Below, in pieces: positions 48,911 through 60,440 of a DNA stretch of 64,000 bases; the stretch's first letter is position 1, and each line of letters starts with the position of its first letter. Location of the stretch: positions 34,265,909 through 34,329,908 of the forward strand of contig CM032665.1 of NCBI GenBank assembly GCA_019095985.1, given 5' to 3'. The translations under genes were made by a program, and so were the position numbers. Source of the DNA: Streblospio benedicti. Lineage: Eukaryota; Annelida; Polychaeta; Spionida; Spionidae. The notes below the pieces were generated by a model, which saw only the letters and a list, made by a program, of their open reading frames with translations, was not told where the DNA came from and searched no databases.

Positions 48911-49220
48911 AGAGAGGCTGTGCGGGAAGGCCGGGCATGGGGAGGGGAGGGTTCGTCTGTAGCAGATTATTTGTTTACTCAGTTTAGGCTAGATCTACAT
49001 ATTACTGATGATATAGCTACGCTCTCTATGAGAGTTAAATCTAACATTTCAACACGTCATTTGTTACTTATTATCGTGTCACATTATAACACTCCATCCC
49101 GGGGAGCAGATATTGAGTGTTTTGTGCACACACACACAAAGAGAGAAAGAACCCCCACCCACCCCGTCCCAACCCCCATACACCTTGAGAGGGGGCGAGG
49201 GGGTCCACAAAAGACTTAAT

Positions 49221-49254
49221 CCAAAGATATTATAGAGTTCTATAATATCTTTGG
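49221..49254. other. Perfect 16-bp-arm palindrome
   Basis: CCAAAGATATTATAGA at 49221-49236 is exactly complementary to 49239-49254, with 2 nt between. Imperfect symmetry continues outward (TTAAT / GTTAA). It may be the centre of a small fold-back element or an extruding cruciform. Confidence 0.75.
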
Positions 49255-49256
49255 TT

Positions 49257-52026
49257 AATCTGAAACGTTCACGTCCAAATTCATGGCTTTAACTTAATGC
49301 ATATATACTAGTGGGCGGTGGGCGTTTGTTGCTGAAAAGTGCTATCTCAGTGTAATATGCGGTGTACTATACTGTACTGTACTGGGGTGGGGCATCGGGC
49401 ATACCAACATCGAGTGCATCTTGATAATGCTTATTTTTAACCCAACCAAACAGAAAGAATTCCGTAAATGGGTAAACTTTCACAATGGACAAAACGCTAC
49501 TACAGAAAACCAGCATTACTGGTGTTTCCACGAGTCCCAGCGCGGGTGTCATGTGACCCATTCGTCAGGACTCAGGACATCCCACGTGACCAGATCATCC
49601 ATAACCTCGGTCAAGCGCCTGTTTACAACAATGAACCTTTTGCAGGCGTCTGCAATGTTGAATCCAGAACGACGTTTTGCAGTGCATGACAGCTAACTGG
49701 CCGACAACAACCCCGCGTTTTACGGGCAGTTTCAGATTGTCAATCCAAAAGGCCACTTTTTCATTGGTGCGTGGGTACGTTAAAAGTTTAGAGCCTTGTG
49801 GTGTTTTTAAAGACACACAAAGACAAAATCACCACCTGGGTCGTGTAATGACCCGCCACCACAAACGCCACTAACGTATTACATCATATCAACCGTAAGC
49901 GGGCCCGTTCCACTGGCATATCAGCGTGGACCGAGGGAATGGGTTGCGCCCGCTTCTTTCCTACCCCTAAATATGTCATCCTAGGCATCCGGATAGGTTT
50001 TTGTCATTGCCGCATGTTTGCATTCCATGAAGTACGTATTGCCAGCGCCTCTAGTAGCAGCCCAACACTTTTTCTGAAACCTTGAATCCACCAGTGGTTT
50101 GCTCACCCTGCACGATATAGAAAAACTTGCAAAGTTCATAAATAAGGTGTGAACTCACCCGACTGACCGCCCTCGCTAACAGCTGCATCCTCACGCGCAT
50201 GCGCCATGCCTCCACACTTTTACTGTCTTACTTTTGAAAACTTAATAGACACTTTTAACGCCCTGAGAAACTTTGTATGTTGTTTCTTGATTTGTGGAAA
50301 ATTCATGCACCGTTTAACACATGGAGGCCTTTTGAATATTTAATGTTGCTATGCTATTATCTGACCTAAGCCAGGTACATGCATTGTGACCGAATCGATA
50401 GGTATCCGTCTAGACTCAGATAAGATCAGCGCTGATACAACAGACATTTTATAATTGAGCACACTAGAGTATGGTCAGTAATTACAAACAAAATAGTCTT
50501 CGGCTGGGCAAACAGTGTGACAAACCAGTCAATCGTGTGACTGATTTGGGTAAAATCTCAGTAAACATGGGTACATTTCACGCGTGGGTTTGGTTGATCG
50601 AGGCTAGATTGTGACTAGCCCATTGTACAGCTAACGAGTAGCACTGACCTGTGCACATTCTATATAATGCCAGAACTTGTTCCATCTTAATTTGTACTCA
50701 CTGATCGGTAAACTTATTTTTAGCAATTGTGTATTCGCCCAATCGCAGGCAAACGCACAATAGAAGAATTGGCCGTCAAATCTTACGTGGAGCTGCAAGT
50801 TATTGTTATTAGCTATTCATCCAACCTTCGAGTTACACTACTTGTAATAAAAAAAGCCCCAGTATTACGTTCACGAATGGTCACCATGATTTTTACTGAT
50901 TTTTACTGTATGGGCGAAAATGAGAAACGCAAGGGTTTAGATGATACTACGTTTGAAAATACCTATGTGACAAGAACATCTATCTGTGATATGACTACAA
51001 TGGCACGAGAGATTCAGCTTCAATAATCAAGACCGTCTGATGAAGGCTATTGAGTAATTTGCTGTTCTTTTATCCTTTGTACACAACATTTTCGTGGAAC
51101 TTCATCGGCTATTATCTAATGACCTAGAACACAAACATGGATGAATATTTTATGTTGGCAGTTTGGGTGCTGAATAGAGAACAGTAGCTTGAAATGAGTG
51201 AAACCTTCGGCGATCTACATATGGGGAGATTCAGCATACAGATATAGCGTGACTATCTTTAAATGCGTACTGTGCAATGTGCATTATTAACTAGTTTACC
51301 TTTGTACACGCACTTGATACCCTTATCTTATACCACACGGGTGGTGGCACTCAGGAGATACTTAACAATCACCAATATGGCGAGTTAAAGATAAATGAAG
51401 CTTACAATGTTTTAGATAGCATCTATCTATCATTTTTTTGCTCTAAAACGTCAATTACATTATCCCTGGTAGGTGAACTGGTAAAATTAATCTACAAATA
51501 GTGTGTTTTTTCCAGTTACGCTCCCCCTTCCAATAAAACAACAACAAAAACACAAAACAAAAACAAACCAGAGAGTGCAATTACAACCAAGCGGACATCT
51601 TATTCAGTTGTTCAAAATCACCATATTGGTTATATAGTATTATAAACATGTTTCTTCAGTCACAACACAGAAATATACACTAGTTTACAGTTAACAGTTT
51701 AAATTGGACTGTGTTTTTATGTGTACATTAAGTATGCAACAAAGCACACAGTAAACAGCAAAATCAAACAAATTAAAACAACCAAAACCAGAAATTAAAA
51801 TAGAGGGTATGCCTTGGCACATCTATATCACGACAATGCTACAGGTTTTGACGACCTTGTCATATTCTACTGCACTTGGGTAGTCAGAGGTTGGGTAGTC
51901 AGGAGCAACCTTCACAATCAGAGAAGCCACCTTGATTATCAGAAGCTTGACCTTGACAATCAAAGTAATCGTACAATTAATTGCTTAGCAGGGTAGTCAA
52001 ACTTCAGGCATTTTATTTTCACCCAC
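49257..52026. other. Intergenic DNA, no gene seen
   Basis: Mostly AT-rich. Open frames at 49.4-49.8 and 50.7-51.0 kb show no domain. 51840-51970 has a loose repetition of CTTGNCNATCAGA words. If the gene at 52.0-54.4 kb is longer than three exons, its downstream exons would have to lie here, but none was recognised. Confidence 0.35.
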
Positions 52027-52034
52027 TCACTCAC

Positions 52035-54443
52035 CGCTGGCAAACACCGACTCAAACAGGGTCCAGTCCTGCTCCAGGCTGGTGCCGGGCTCGAGGGCAG
52101 GGCGGTTTTTGGTGTGGCTTGGGGCGCTCGCCTCCTGGCTGGGGTCAAGCTTCAGGCCTGGTGTGCAGGAGAGCGGGGCGGGAGGAGCGGGCACATGAAA
52201 GGAAGCAAGCAGACCAAATCAAAATACGACACAAATGATAAAAAAGAAAATACAATGTACATGAAGAGCAAAGCGTGGCGTACAGATTCATACTTTGTGA
52301 GGGAAAGGGCTGTGGCTGTCAGACCTAACTTATTTACAGCGGGCCCCTTTGAGATTTTAGTAATACTGATTACTTCAGTTTATCACTACTGTTTTCAGAG
52401 TTTATAAAACCGAAATCAAAATAAGCCTCACTTAGTATGTGTTCACAAGACTTGATTAAAACAATATTAAAGTCATGACAACCTTACAACAAATATTAGT
52501 AATGAATACAGAATTAGAGTGAGTGCGAGAAAAGGTCAGCCATGAGCCTACTACAATCTAAAGTGTTCAACCACAACATGGTGTAGAATAGAACAACACT
52601 TCGGGGGTCGTCGAAGGGCTTATTTTTCTAAGGAGGATAGGCTACTGTATGGTGAGGGTGGATGGGTACGCGTGCAAGAATATGATGGCCATTCTATGCA
52701 GATTACTAGAGGCAGTGCTGGTTCCAGATTTCTTGGCCTGTGCATGTCACCCTTTAAAGAATACTTATTTCACTCCATCACATACCCTTATCTACTAAAT
52801 ATGTCCACTGTAAGAAATGTTATTAACGAAAATCAAATTATATTTAAAAGAATAAAAAACATTCATTTAAAACACAGAATGAATTTTAATAGAAGTCATG
52901 TGGCTTCTTTTGTGGTCGGTTAAGAGGCCTGATCATTTCAACAGGCACTATAACATAGTAACCGTAGTTCCATGTCCATGCAGATTTCACTTCAAAATGC
53001 AAACACGTAAATGTACCAAGGATATACTATCCTTGTATGTACTTTTACGTATTACCATCTGTGATCAGGAAAATCTACTCTTTGGTACCAAAAGTATACA
53101 TCTGAGTGGAAAGACACAATGTGATGAAAAACCAAATATTTCCACTCACCCGAGGAGAAGACGGCCTCGAACTTGGTCCAGTCGGGCTCAAACTTGCCGA
53201 GCTCACACAGTGCTAAGTTGTCCGGCAGGTCGAGGGACATGGACTTTGCCAGGCTCGCATTCCTGGGGGCAGAAAGGGAGGAGAGTCAGAGCTGCTATAT
53301 TTTGCATTGACAAGCAATGGCAGATCCAGGTTTTTGAAAAAAGGGGGCACTTATTCATGATTTTGTACGAGCGATCAATGACAGACGTTTAAAAAAACTA
53401 CGAAAATATGTAAAGTATTTTGGTGTGAAAAGAGGGGAGGGTGCGTGCCCCCTACGCCCCCACCCCCGGCCCCCACCCCCTTAAGCACATATATTCCCAT
53501 CACTGTTGCGTACCATTGTGTATAGTTCTCATTACGGTTGTCAATATCACAATTATTGCCTCATCTTTTTTTTATTCTACTGTGCATGTTGATTCAAATA
53601 AAACTGTCTAAGTTTTCCCAACATCCTAATTAGTTTGGAGTTGAAAAGGAATAAAATACACACTAAATCATTATACTAATAGATGTTAGAACTAACTCTG
53701 AATAATGGCTGGAAATGTAGATTATTCAGTTACATATCACAGAAAAAATATAGAATTCAAAACCAAATATATATTCATGAATTTTAAGTCAAAATGCTTA
53801 ATCAACGTACCCTTGTTACATTGTAATCGATCGGGGCTCAACATTGAGTCTGGATGATCGAGGCTAGAAGTGTGGGCGCTCTACCGTACGTTAGACATAA
53901 CACCATACGTAAAACATTGAAGAATGCACGCTATTCGCATGCCGTAGCACTTGTTCATAAATTAGTCTCTATTAACCAGACCATGTTTCCTGTGCTATCA
54001 CAACGAAATGACTGGTTAAATGAGACTAGTATAGGAATTTGAGAATAGTTTCAAGCTTCAAGTTTCTTTATTGTTCAAAACCAACAAGTTAAAGGTCACA
54101 AACCTATAATAACTGTGATAGTCTCTGTCAAACCAGACATTCCATTACTCACCTACTTCCATAGGGAAGAGTTTTTGAAACAAAGTGTATATAGTGTCAG
54201 TCTAGTTGATCAATACAAACAGGGCAAGATGTCGACCTGTCGACCTAGTTATTTAGATGTAAATACATTAGAATCTTGAGATTAGAATATTGCCGGACTA
54301 CTGTTGGTAGTTACTTTTGTGACTGAGCCTCTGTCAACCTGCTGTTGTACATTTTACCTGAACAGCTGGGTGGCGCGCTTGCGGTCTCGCTCACACAGGC
54401 GCTCGATGTCCGCGGACTTGGTGGCCACAGCGGGGGTCGTCAT
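52035..54443 (-). CDS. Unidentified gene with duplicated DWTxFExVFxSG exons (at least 3 exons)
   Basis: Exons 54443-54358, 53262-53150 and 52157-52035 join in frame with GT-AG borders. The peptide begins MTTPAVATKSADIERLCERD, then RKRATQLFRNASLAKSMSL. Each of the next two exons ends in a similar module: FEPDWTKFEAVFSSG (residues 53-67) and LEQDWTLFESVFASG (94-108). Both exons end in the same phase with G|GTGAGT, which points to exon duplication. The frame is open upstream to a good acceptor at 54464, so the start may lie in an earlier exon not found. At the 3' side the last exon either splices onward or reads through to Gly-Glu-stop at 52027. An AATAAA follows 10 nt later (52012-52017), which would give a compact protein of about 109 residues. 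The W-x-x-F core recalls short linear motifs that bind clathrin-adaptor ear domains, but I do not recognise the family. Confidence 0.6.
53310..53480 (+). repeat. Dispersed repeat with C/G-rich flank (sister at 1.1 kb)
   Basis: Begins GGCAGATCCAGGTTTTTG, has an A-rich GAAAAAAGGGGGCAC segment and ends in a long CCCCC-rich tract. It lies in an intron of the DWTxFExVF gene, just upstream of the exon starting at 53262. Confidence 0.45.
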
Positions 54444-54505
54444 GGTAACGGCAGCGGCGGGGCTAGAACACAGAAGACAACACTAAGCTGAGAAGCAAAT
54501 ATAGT

Positions 54506-54668
54506 ACAACCTTCTCTAGACGATCTCTATACGGACAACAAGTTTATAATGAGACCCCATGTTACGTTCACTCTCTAAGATAGCACGGCGAATGTCCGAA
54601 TAGAGACCACCTCCCTAATGAAAACAGTTAAAGCCGGTTCTCCGGTTCCTATTAGAGGTATTGCTGTA
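54506..54668. repeat. GAGACCACCTCT family element
   Basis: Starts AGTACAACCTTCTCTAGACG, contains AATAGAGACCACCTCCCTAA and ends TTAGAGGTATTGCTGTA, a loose inverse of the start. Decayed MITE of the family seen at 13.05 kb. Confidence 0.5.
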
Positions 54669-54929
54669 TTTCTAAAGCAATTTTGATCACAAAAAGGAGC
54701 CATGAGTAGGATCTGTTGTAATTCGTGTTGCACCCAAGATCCTTACGAACAGCCGAAGAATGTGGGAGGGTAAGAATTTATCTCAAATAATGAATGCAGC
54801 AGTGACTCATGGATGCCTCGTGGACTTATGAGCCACCGCCGCAATAGCATCTTTACAAATGTACCGCATATGTTTGTTCTAAATTAATTAACAATATAGA
54901 GGTAAAAATGCGTCCCATCCTGTCATCAG

Positions 54930-55215
54930 GAGTGACGTCAGCCCGAAAAAGACTGGCTGACACACGGAGTCGAAAATATTTGCTAATGTAAAAAAACTAT
55001 GTGTTTATCAAATTATTACTGTTATTGTCATAATGCGAAGAAATGCAGTCAATTTATTCCATTCAATATAAGGGTACTTTTACGAGATTTACTTGGGCAC
55101 AAGCTGAAGACGTTCCTCGATTAGAAACTTATCACAGACATGTACGGGTATCAATCACCATGAAGTAGGTGTAGAAGCTATGACATGAGCCCCCCGTAAT
55201 TACATTATATCTTAT
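54930..55215. repeat. Dispersed repeat, copy B (sister at 0.3 kb)
   Basis: Shares GTCGAAAATATTTGCT, the A-run, GTTTATCAAA, TGTTATTGTCATA and GTAGAAGCTATG...CCCCCCGTAA with 300-630 in the same order. Confidence 0.55.
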
Positions 55216-57285
55216 ATTGTCACCATGTTTTATGTATGTGTTTAAATAATATATTTTCATTTTACGAAAATGAAGAATTCAAGTTATACCATTAACGTCG
55301 TGTCTCTTATTAGCTAAGGTTCCCTATCTTGAAACTTCATAAATATGTGACTTGCGTAGTGCAATGCAAGCCGATCACTCAAATATATAAAAAGAAAAAT
55401 TGTGCTGCTTCAGGACCACCATGTCTTCACGTTAAACAAAAGATTATTACGACATTCTGTAAGGTCAGATAGTCGCATTATATAGGCATAAATATAAAAA
55501 AAAAAAACTGTACTTCTAGTAGAACGTTAAAAATTTCATACAAAAGATCCATTTCAAAGATTCGAAACATTAATGTACCATATAAACAACAAATGGACTA
55601 GATGTTCAATCAATTAATTATATTCGCATATAACGTATATATATATTTATCATGTTGCATGAATAACATTTGTATTAAAAAATATTGCATCAACATTAAA
55701 TATTATAAACAGCATTATGTGTCAACATAAGCATCTTTGATTCCTTCGACTCGACGTGTTTCATATTTATTTTCCTAACATAATGGTCTCGAATGACAGA
55801 CGAAAAACAACACCAAAATTTTACTGTCGCGGGAAACCCAATAAGTATGCCATTACTCTAACAGCATTGAAGCATATCGGTGAAAATATTATAGAAATGT
55901 ACAACTAGTAGTAATTTGCACTGCATGGCTATATATGTGAAAATCTTGCATGTGTAGTAATATTAACTACTAAATGCAAAATCGTACGATCAATGCGAGT
56001 CAACAGGACTGGTAGTCTTCAAACCCGAATTTTTATCATAACAAATGATAATCTCTGATTATGCAACGTTGGATAAAGTTTTCATTTCGGTGTGCAACAT
56101 ACGAGGGACATCTCCAGTTAAATACCAGAGCTTCCCTGAATGCCCAAAATGGTAGTATCTGGACCTGCATCCTGCATGTGATTTGTCAGACGCACCCGTC
56201 GTAGGAATCTTTGAGCATTTATTGCACGGATACTTCGCACGCAAATTCGATATCTCTGACGATAAGCCTACTTCAGATTTATAAACTAAACATAATGGTC
56301 TCAAAGGTGGGAAGAACATATGTTGTCTTTTGAGTAATGAAGCCAAGCTTTGGCAGATTACTCTAAAATAATTAAGTAATTTTAGTGAAAGTGTTGAAAA
56401 TTGTTCCTAAATTAGTTCGGTGGAAGTATCAGAAATCGAATAATCTCTGTGCGGCATTATATCTAATAATTGAACGAATTCAAATAAAATGGGTTCATTA
56501 AAAGTTTTTTTCTGGAGACATATATGGATACATACATTCACTGTTCGTGGGTGGTGGTATGGCAACGAAGCAAACACATTTACTTTCATTCAGCTGAAGC
56601 AACACATGCACTAAAATTAATTGATGTGCTGATGATAACTGGACCTAAGTGCCTCTTTGAAACAAGGACGCCTTACATCCCATTTAGCATTCACCCACAC
56701 CAATGATCATACTCATTTTTTTAAGATAAGTAAAACAACTATCGCAATTATCATAATCTAAACGGAAAGTTCCATGTATTTCTTGCTGATGGCACTTTTC
56801 AACAAATGAATCACGTGCTGAGATGATTGTTAAAAGGCACATTGAGCAATCAATAGGTAACGATAGGTCTCCACCAGAAGTTATTGCTGACACTATGAGT
56901 CACAGATGCCGCGTTCCCACACCCAGCTCGAGTACGGGGGAATGTGTTAGATATAGCCCATGGCAGGTCCAGGCCGGGGTACGGGGTTGCAACCCATTTT
57001 GTCTCTTGAAACAAATTTTTAATGCCTCTAAATCCTTAAGATTTCTATGAAACCCGTAGGCCTCGCATGCCTCCAATTCATGACTCATATCACTAAGTTC
57101 GCTTTTATGCTCATCGTGTATAAACGTTCAGAAAAAAAACACAACAAAATCACAAAAATAAAATAAAATCCAAAACCCAACCCATCTCCGTTCTCACATA
57201 TGTAAAGGAGACTGTCTCGCAACCTGCCCGCCATCCATTTCGCTAGTTTCAATAATTGAGGCAAGTGGCAATGGAAGCTGCGCCT
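55216..57285. other. AT-rich intergenic DNA, nothing recognised
   Basis: No gene, repeat family or motif cluster could be supported. Short open frames on both strands (up to 95 codons near 56.06-56.35 kb) have no domain. Confidence 0.4.
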
Positions 57286-58080
57286 GCGCACTCATACACA
57301 ACGTTAATGACGTCTGCATCTCGAGTGACTGTGAGGCACTAATGACGGATTATGAGTAAATCTGGCGGTGGCGGCAGCGGGCACCTGCTCGGTTCTCAGC
57401 CATCTTGCATTTTGTAGCAGCTAATAGAAAATTTGTGCAAATTATGATAAAAACTAGATATTTGGGACACAATTATGTTTCTTGTCTTTCTGAAACGACG
57501 CAGCCATCTTGAAATTCTGACGGCCATGTTGGAAATTTGAAAATGGTCACTTGTCTTTTGTGTACGCCTCTCTAATTAGACCACATTAGGTCACATTATT
57601 TCAATGAAGATTCACTGTAGACTCTTTGCTAAGATTTGGTAGCATGACAAATTATATCATTACATAGAAAGTCTGCTTTTTAGAGGTTGGCTTGATTAAA
57701 GGTTGTACTGGACTGGACAGGACAACTCTAGCAAGGAAACCTCTTTACACGCCAGATTAACATTGAAGGTAGCGGGTGCCGTGATATGCAGTAATAAGAC
57801 AGCTTCGTATCTATTTGCGACTATATAGCTTATGAGAGAGTTTTTCCTGTTATTTGGGTAGCACCGTAGTGTGTCCTGTGCTGGAGTCGCTCTGTAACTG
57901 CGATGGGCCGGGCGAACGCCGCCGCCAGTTATATGACAGTCACTTGAGACGTGTGGACCGCCCATTGATTGCTCTCTTAGCCACCTAATTGATGATTTTT
58001 TCCCCTCAATATCAAAGCCTGTCACTTCCGGTTGGGGTTTGAGTGTGCGAGGGTCGCCACCCCAATGAGGGAAAAGCAAT
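57286..58080. other. GC-richer patches and a repeat fragment, no gene confirmed
   Basis: 57290-57420 is GC-rich with AATGACG and GGATTATG words and a GCGGCAGCGG run. 57680-57715 is a GAGACCACCTCT-family fragment. A 127-codon minus-strand frame at 57696-58079 has no domain or splice support. Confidence 0.3.
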
Positions 58081-59409
58081 TAAGCCGTATATGACATGCC
58101 GACAACTTTGAAAAGTAGTTCTCCAACAAGTGTTAGGGAAGATAGGTGGCATAGCGCACACAGTGGACATATCACCTTGTAAGTGTGATCCTGTGTAAAG
58201 GGTAAGATTGTCAACAGCAACAAAAACAAAATCAAACAAAACATACAAAATTACAACAGCAAAACGTTGATCACAGACCACAATGCAGGCATTCATAAAC
58301 GGTAGTCTATCCTGACAAAAGGTGAGTGACGATCAGATGGCCCACAGTAACAGTGGCATCAGACTATAAATTGATCCTCCCATTGTAAACCAGATGTTGT
58401 TGGTTCAGCTACCATTAGGTCTCTCTCTGGTTAGGGCACATTGGTGCGCCCAGGTAAGGCGATAGGGAGCTAAGGTGACTCGTGCGAGCAATTACCTTTG
58501 CTCAAGGACCATGAAATTGAAGATTGCTCTACTTATAAACAAAAACAGGCTCTTGGAAAAGTGTTGTTCTTTAATCTCTGGATCGTTTATTGTCGAGGAT
58601 TGATATTCTATAATACAAACACAGACGTGTCGAACCAAGCGTGACAAACAAGTGCAGAATGACGCCGGACTGCCCACCCCAAAGGTTTAGGTTGCCTTGT
58701 TTACGAACTATACCAATATTATCCAAAGATAACTAGCAACTACAAAGTGGAAACGGCGCATGTCACAATTTTGCCTTGCCGAATCCAATGTCAATTTTGA
58801 CATAAAACAATTTAAAACTAACTATGACATAACGGATTTTAGTCCTACGTGACATCGATATGATATTTCTAAAAGGTGGATGGGTGCACAAAGTGATCTT
58901 TTGCAATATGCAAATGGCCTTGCTTCTGAGTGCTTGCGTACACCAGTAAATTTATGTCCTCTAACTTTGGCATTGTTACTATTGATGGCATTGTCCCGCA
59001 GTAGACGCAGGTAGGACAAACTAGCCATTATTTTTTTTCAGATGCACAGACCAGTTTACAATCAAAACCAGACGGAACCAGAAGAAAATAAACGAGCTGA
59101 GACATTAATCTATTGCACAAGTGAAAGCAATGTTATTACATTTTCATGACTAGTGTAAAGTGTCTTTGAAACTAGAAGTGTTATTCTTATATGGTGACTG
59201 ACATGACACATAACTACATGTATGCATTAGAATATGATCGTGTAATCTGACAATTTTATATTTGTTAGTCAAATGTAAGTATGAAATATAGATGTATGAC
59301 ATTCAAAGCGTTGCTGTGCTGGGTTTCGTAAAACAAACAAACAACTCCAAAAGAAACAATTAACGCAACAAATAAACAAACATTTAGTAAGAGCGTTGCT
59401 TTTCTTATG
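58081..59409. other. Intergenic DNA, nothing recognised
   Basis: No open frame with a domain, no tRNA-like fold and no repeat with a second copy in the window was seen. Confidence 0.35.
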
Positions 59410-59575
59410 AGGAAGACAAGTGTCCACATATCTTACGTGTCCACTTTGCAACAAATAGTGTTCATGGTAATAATATTCATGAGGAAGAAAGGAACAAATG
59501 TGTGTCTACAAGAGACAGGTGTTCGATATACGCAGTTGTCCGAATGGGCAGGTTCCAATGTACTTCATTGAAGCC
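59410..59575. repeat. GTGTCCAC dispersed repeat
   Basis: AAGTGTCCACATATC, ACGTGTCCACTTTG and AGGTGTTCGATATACG words, ending CAGGTTCCAATGTACTT. Same family as 36.0 and 45.1 kb. Confidence 0.45.
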
Positions 59576-59604
59576 CGGGGGAGGGGGAAAGAAGCGCATT
59601 AGCA

Positions 59605-59985
59605 TATGTTTTGGGTAGGTATGCTCCACGGTGAGTTCTTGGGTTGTTGGGTCTCAATTTTTTGTAACATGTGGGGGTGGAGGTGTCTTAATTATGGTTT
59701 CTCCCCGAATGGGGGGTCTTAAATAATGGTGTTTAAAACAATGCATTGAATCTATATGAAATTTAAGGCAACAACAATATAGCATTATGCTTCAGTTTAC
59801 GTTTTTGCAAAAGTGTGAGGTTTTGCTTTGAGATTTAGAGAAAATAGGTTGTCTTTAGGTGTTTGGCTGCCAAGAAATAGGGGGTCTTAGATAGTTTGTC
59901 ATATCAAAATTGTGGGTCTTTCTGCTGAGCATATATACCAAACAGACTATGGAAGAGACCCCCCTTCCCTACCCCACCCCCACCA
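59605..59985 (+). repeat. Dispersed repeat, copy B (sister at 1.7 kb)
   Basis: Begins TTTTGGGTAGGTATGCTCCA, matching the copy at 1695. It contains three GGGGGTCTTA-type words and ends near AGACTATGGAAGAGACCCCC. It shows the likely full length (about 370 bp) of the element cut by the gap at 1757. Confidence 0.55.
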
Positions 59986-60000
59986 GGGCATTGAAATAAT

Positions 60001-60440
60001 TCGACACTTCATTAAACAGACATGAAATGCAATGAGCAAAATTGTGTGTATATAAACGTTCTCAATGTAGTGTACATTAGAACATCTCTATAAGAACCAC
60101 TAGCGCATTGTTCTCGCATGGTCTCATTAGAGAGGTGATCTATTCAGGAGGTTAATAGGGCTATCTTCGTGGAAGTTTGTAACTGAGAAAACAATGGGTT
60201 TATTTTGAAGGTGGCCTCTTTTTACAACTGGCCTTAACCAGAGGCTCTACCGTACACTAAATGACATTACTGCCCCCCCCCCCCACACACACACATACAC
60301 CTTACACACACACAACACACACTTAAGAAGCCGACAATGAATAGTAAACTTATTTAGGCTACTTCATAACTTGTATAACGACACTTCATTAAACAGACGT
60401 GAAATGCAATGAGCAAAATTGTGTGTAAATAAAATTTCAA
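60001..60440. repeat. 55-bp direct repeat flanking a repeat insertion
   Basis: GACACTTCATTAAACAGACR, continuing TGAAATGCAATGAGCAAAAT, occurs at about 60002-60055 and again at 60379-60432 with few changes. The DNA between includes the GAGACCACCTCT-family element at 60073-60254 and a CA-rich stretch. Confidence 0.75.
60073..60254. repeat. GAGACCACCTCT family element
   Basis: ATTAGAACATCTCTATAAGA start, TGGTCTCATTAGAGAGGTGA inside and a GGCTCTACCGTA end, the inverse of the usual start. Confidence 0.5.

Noticed and set aside
53854-54042. 62-codon plus-strand frame inside the intron of the DWTxFExVF gene
   Set aside because: Protein-like in composition, but too short and without homology I can name or a promoter.
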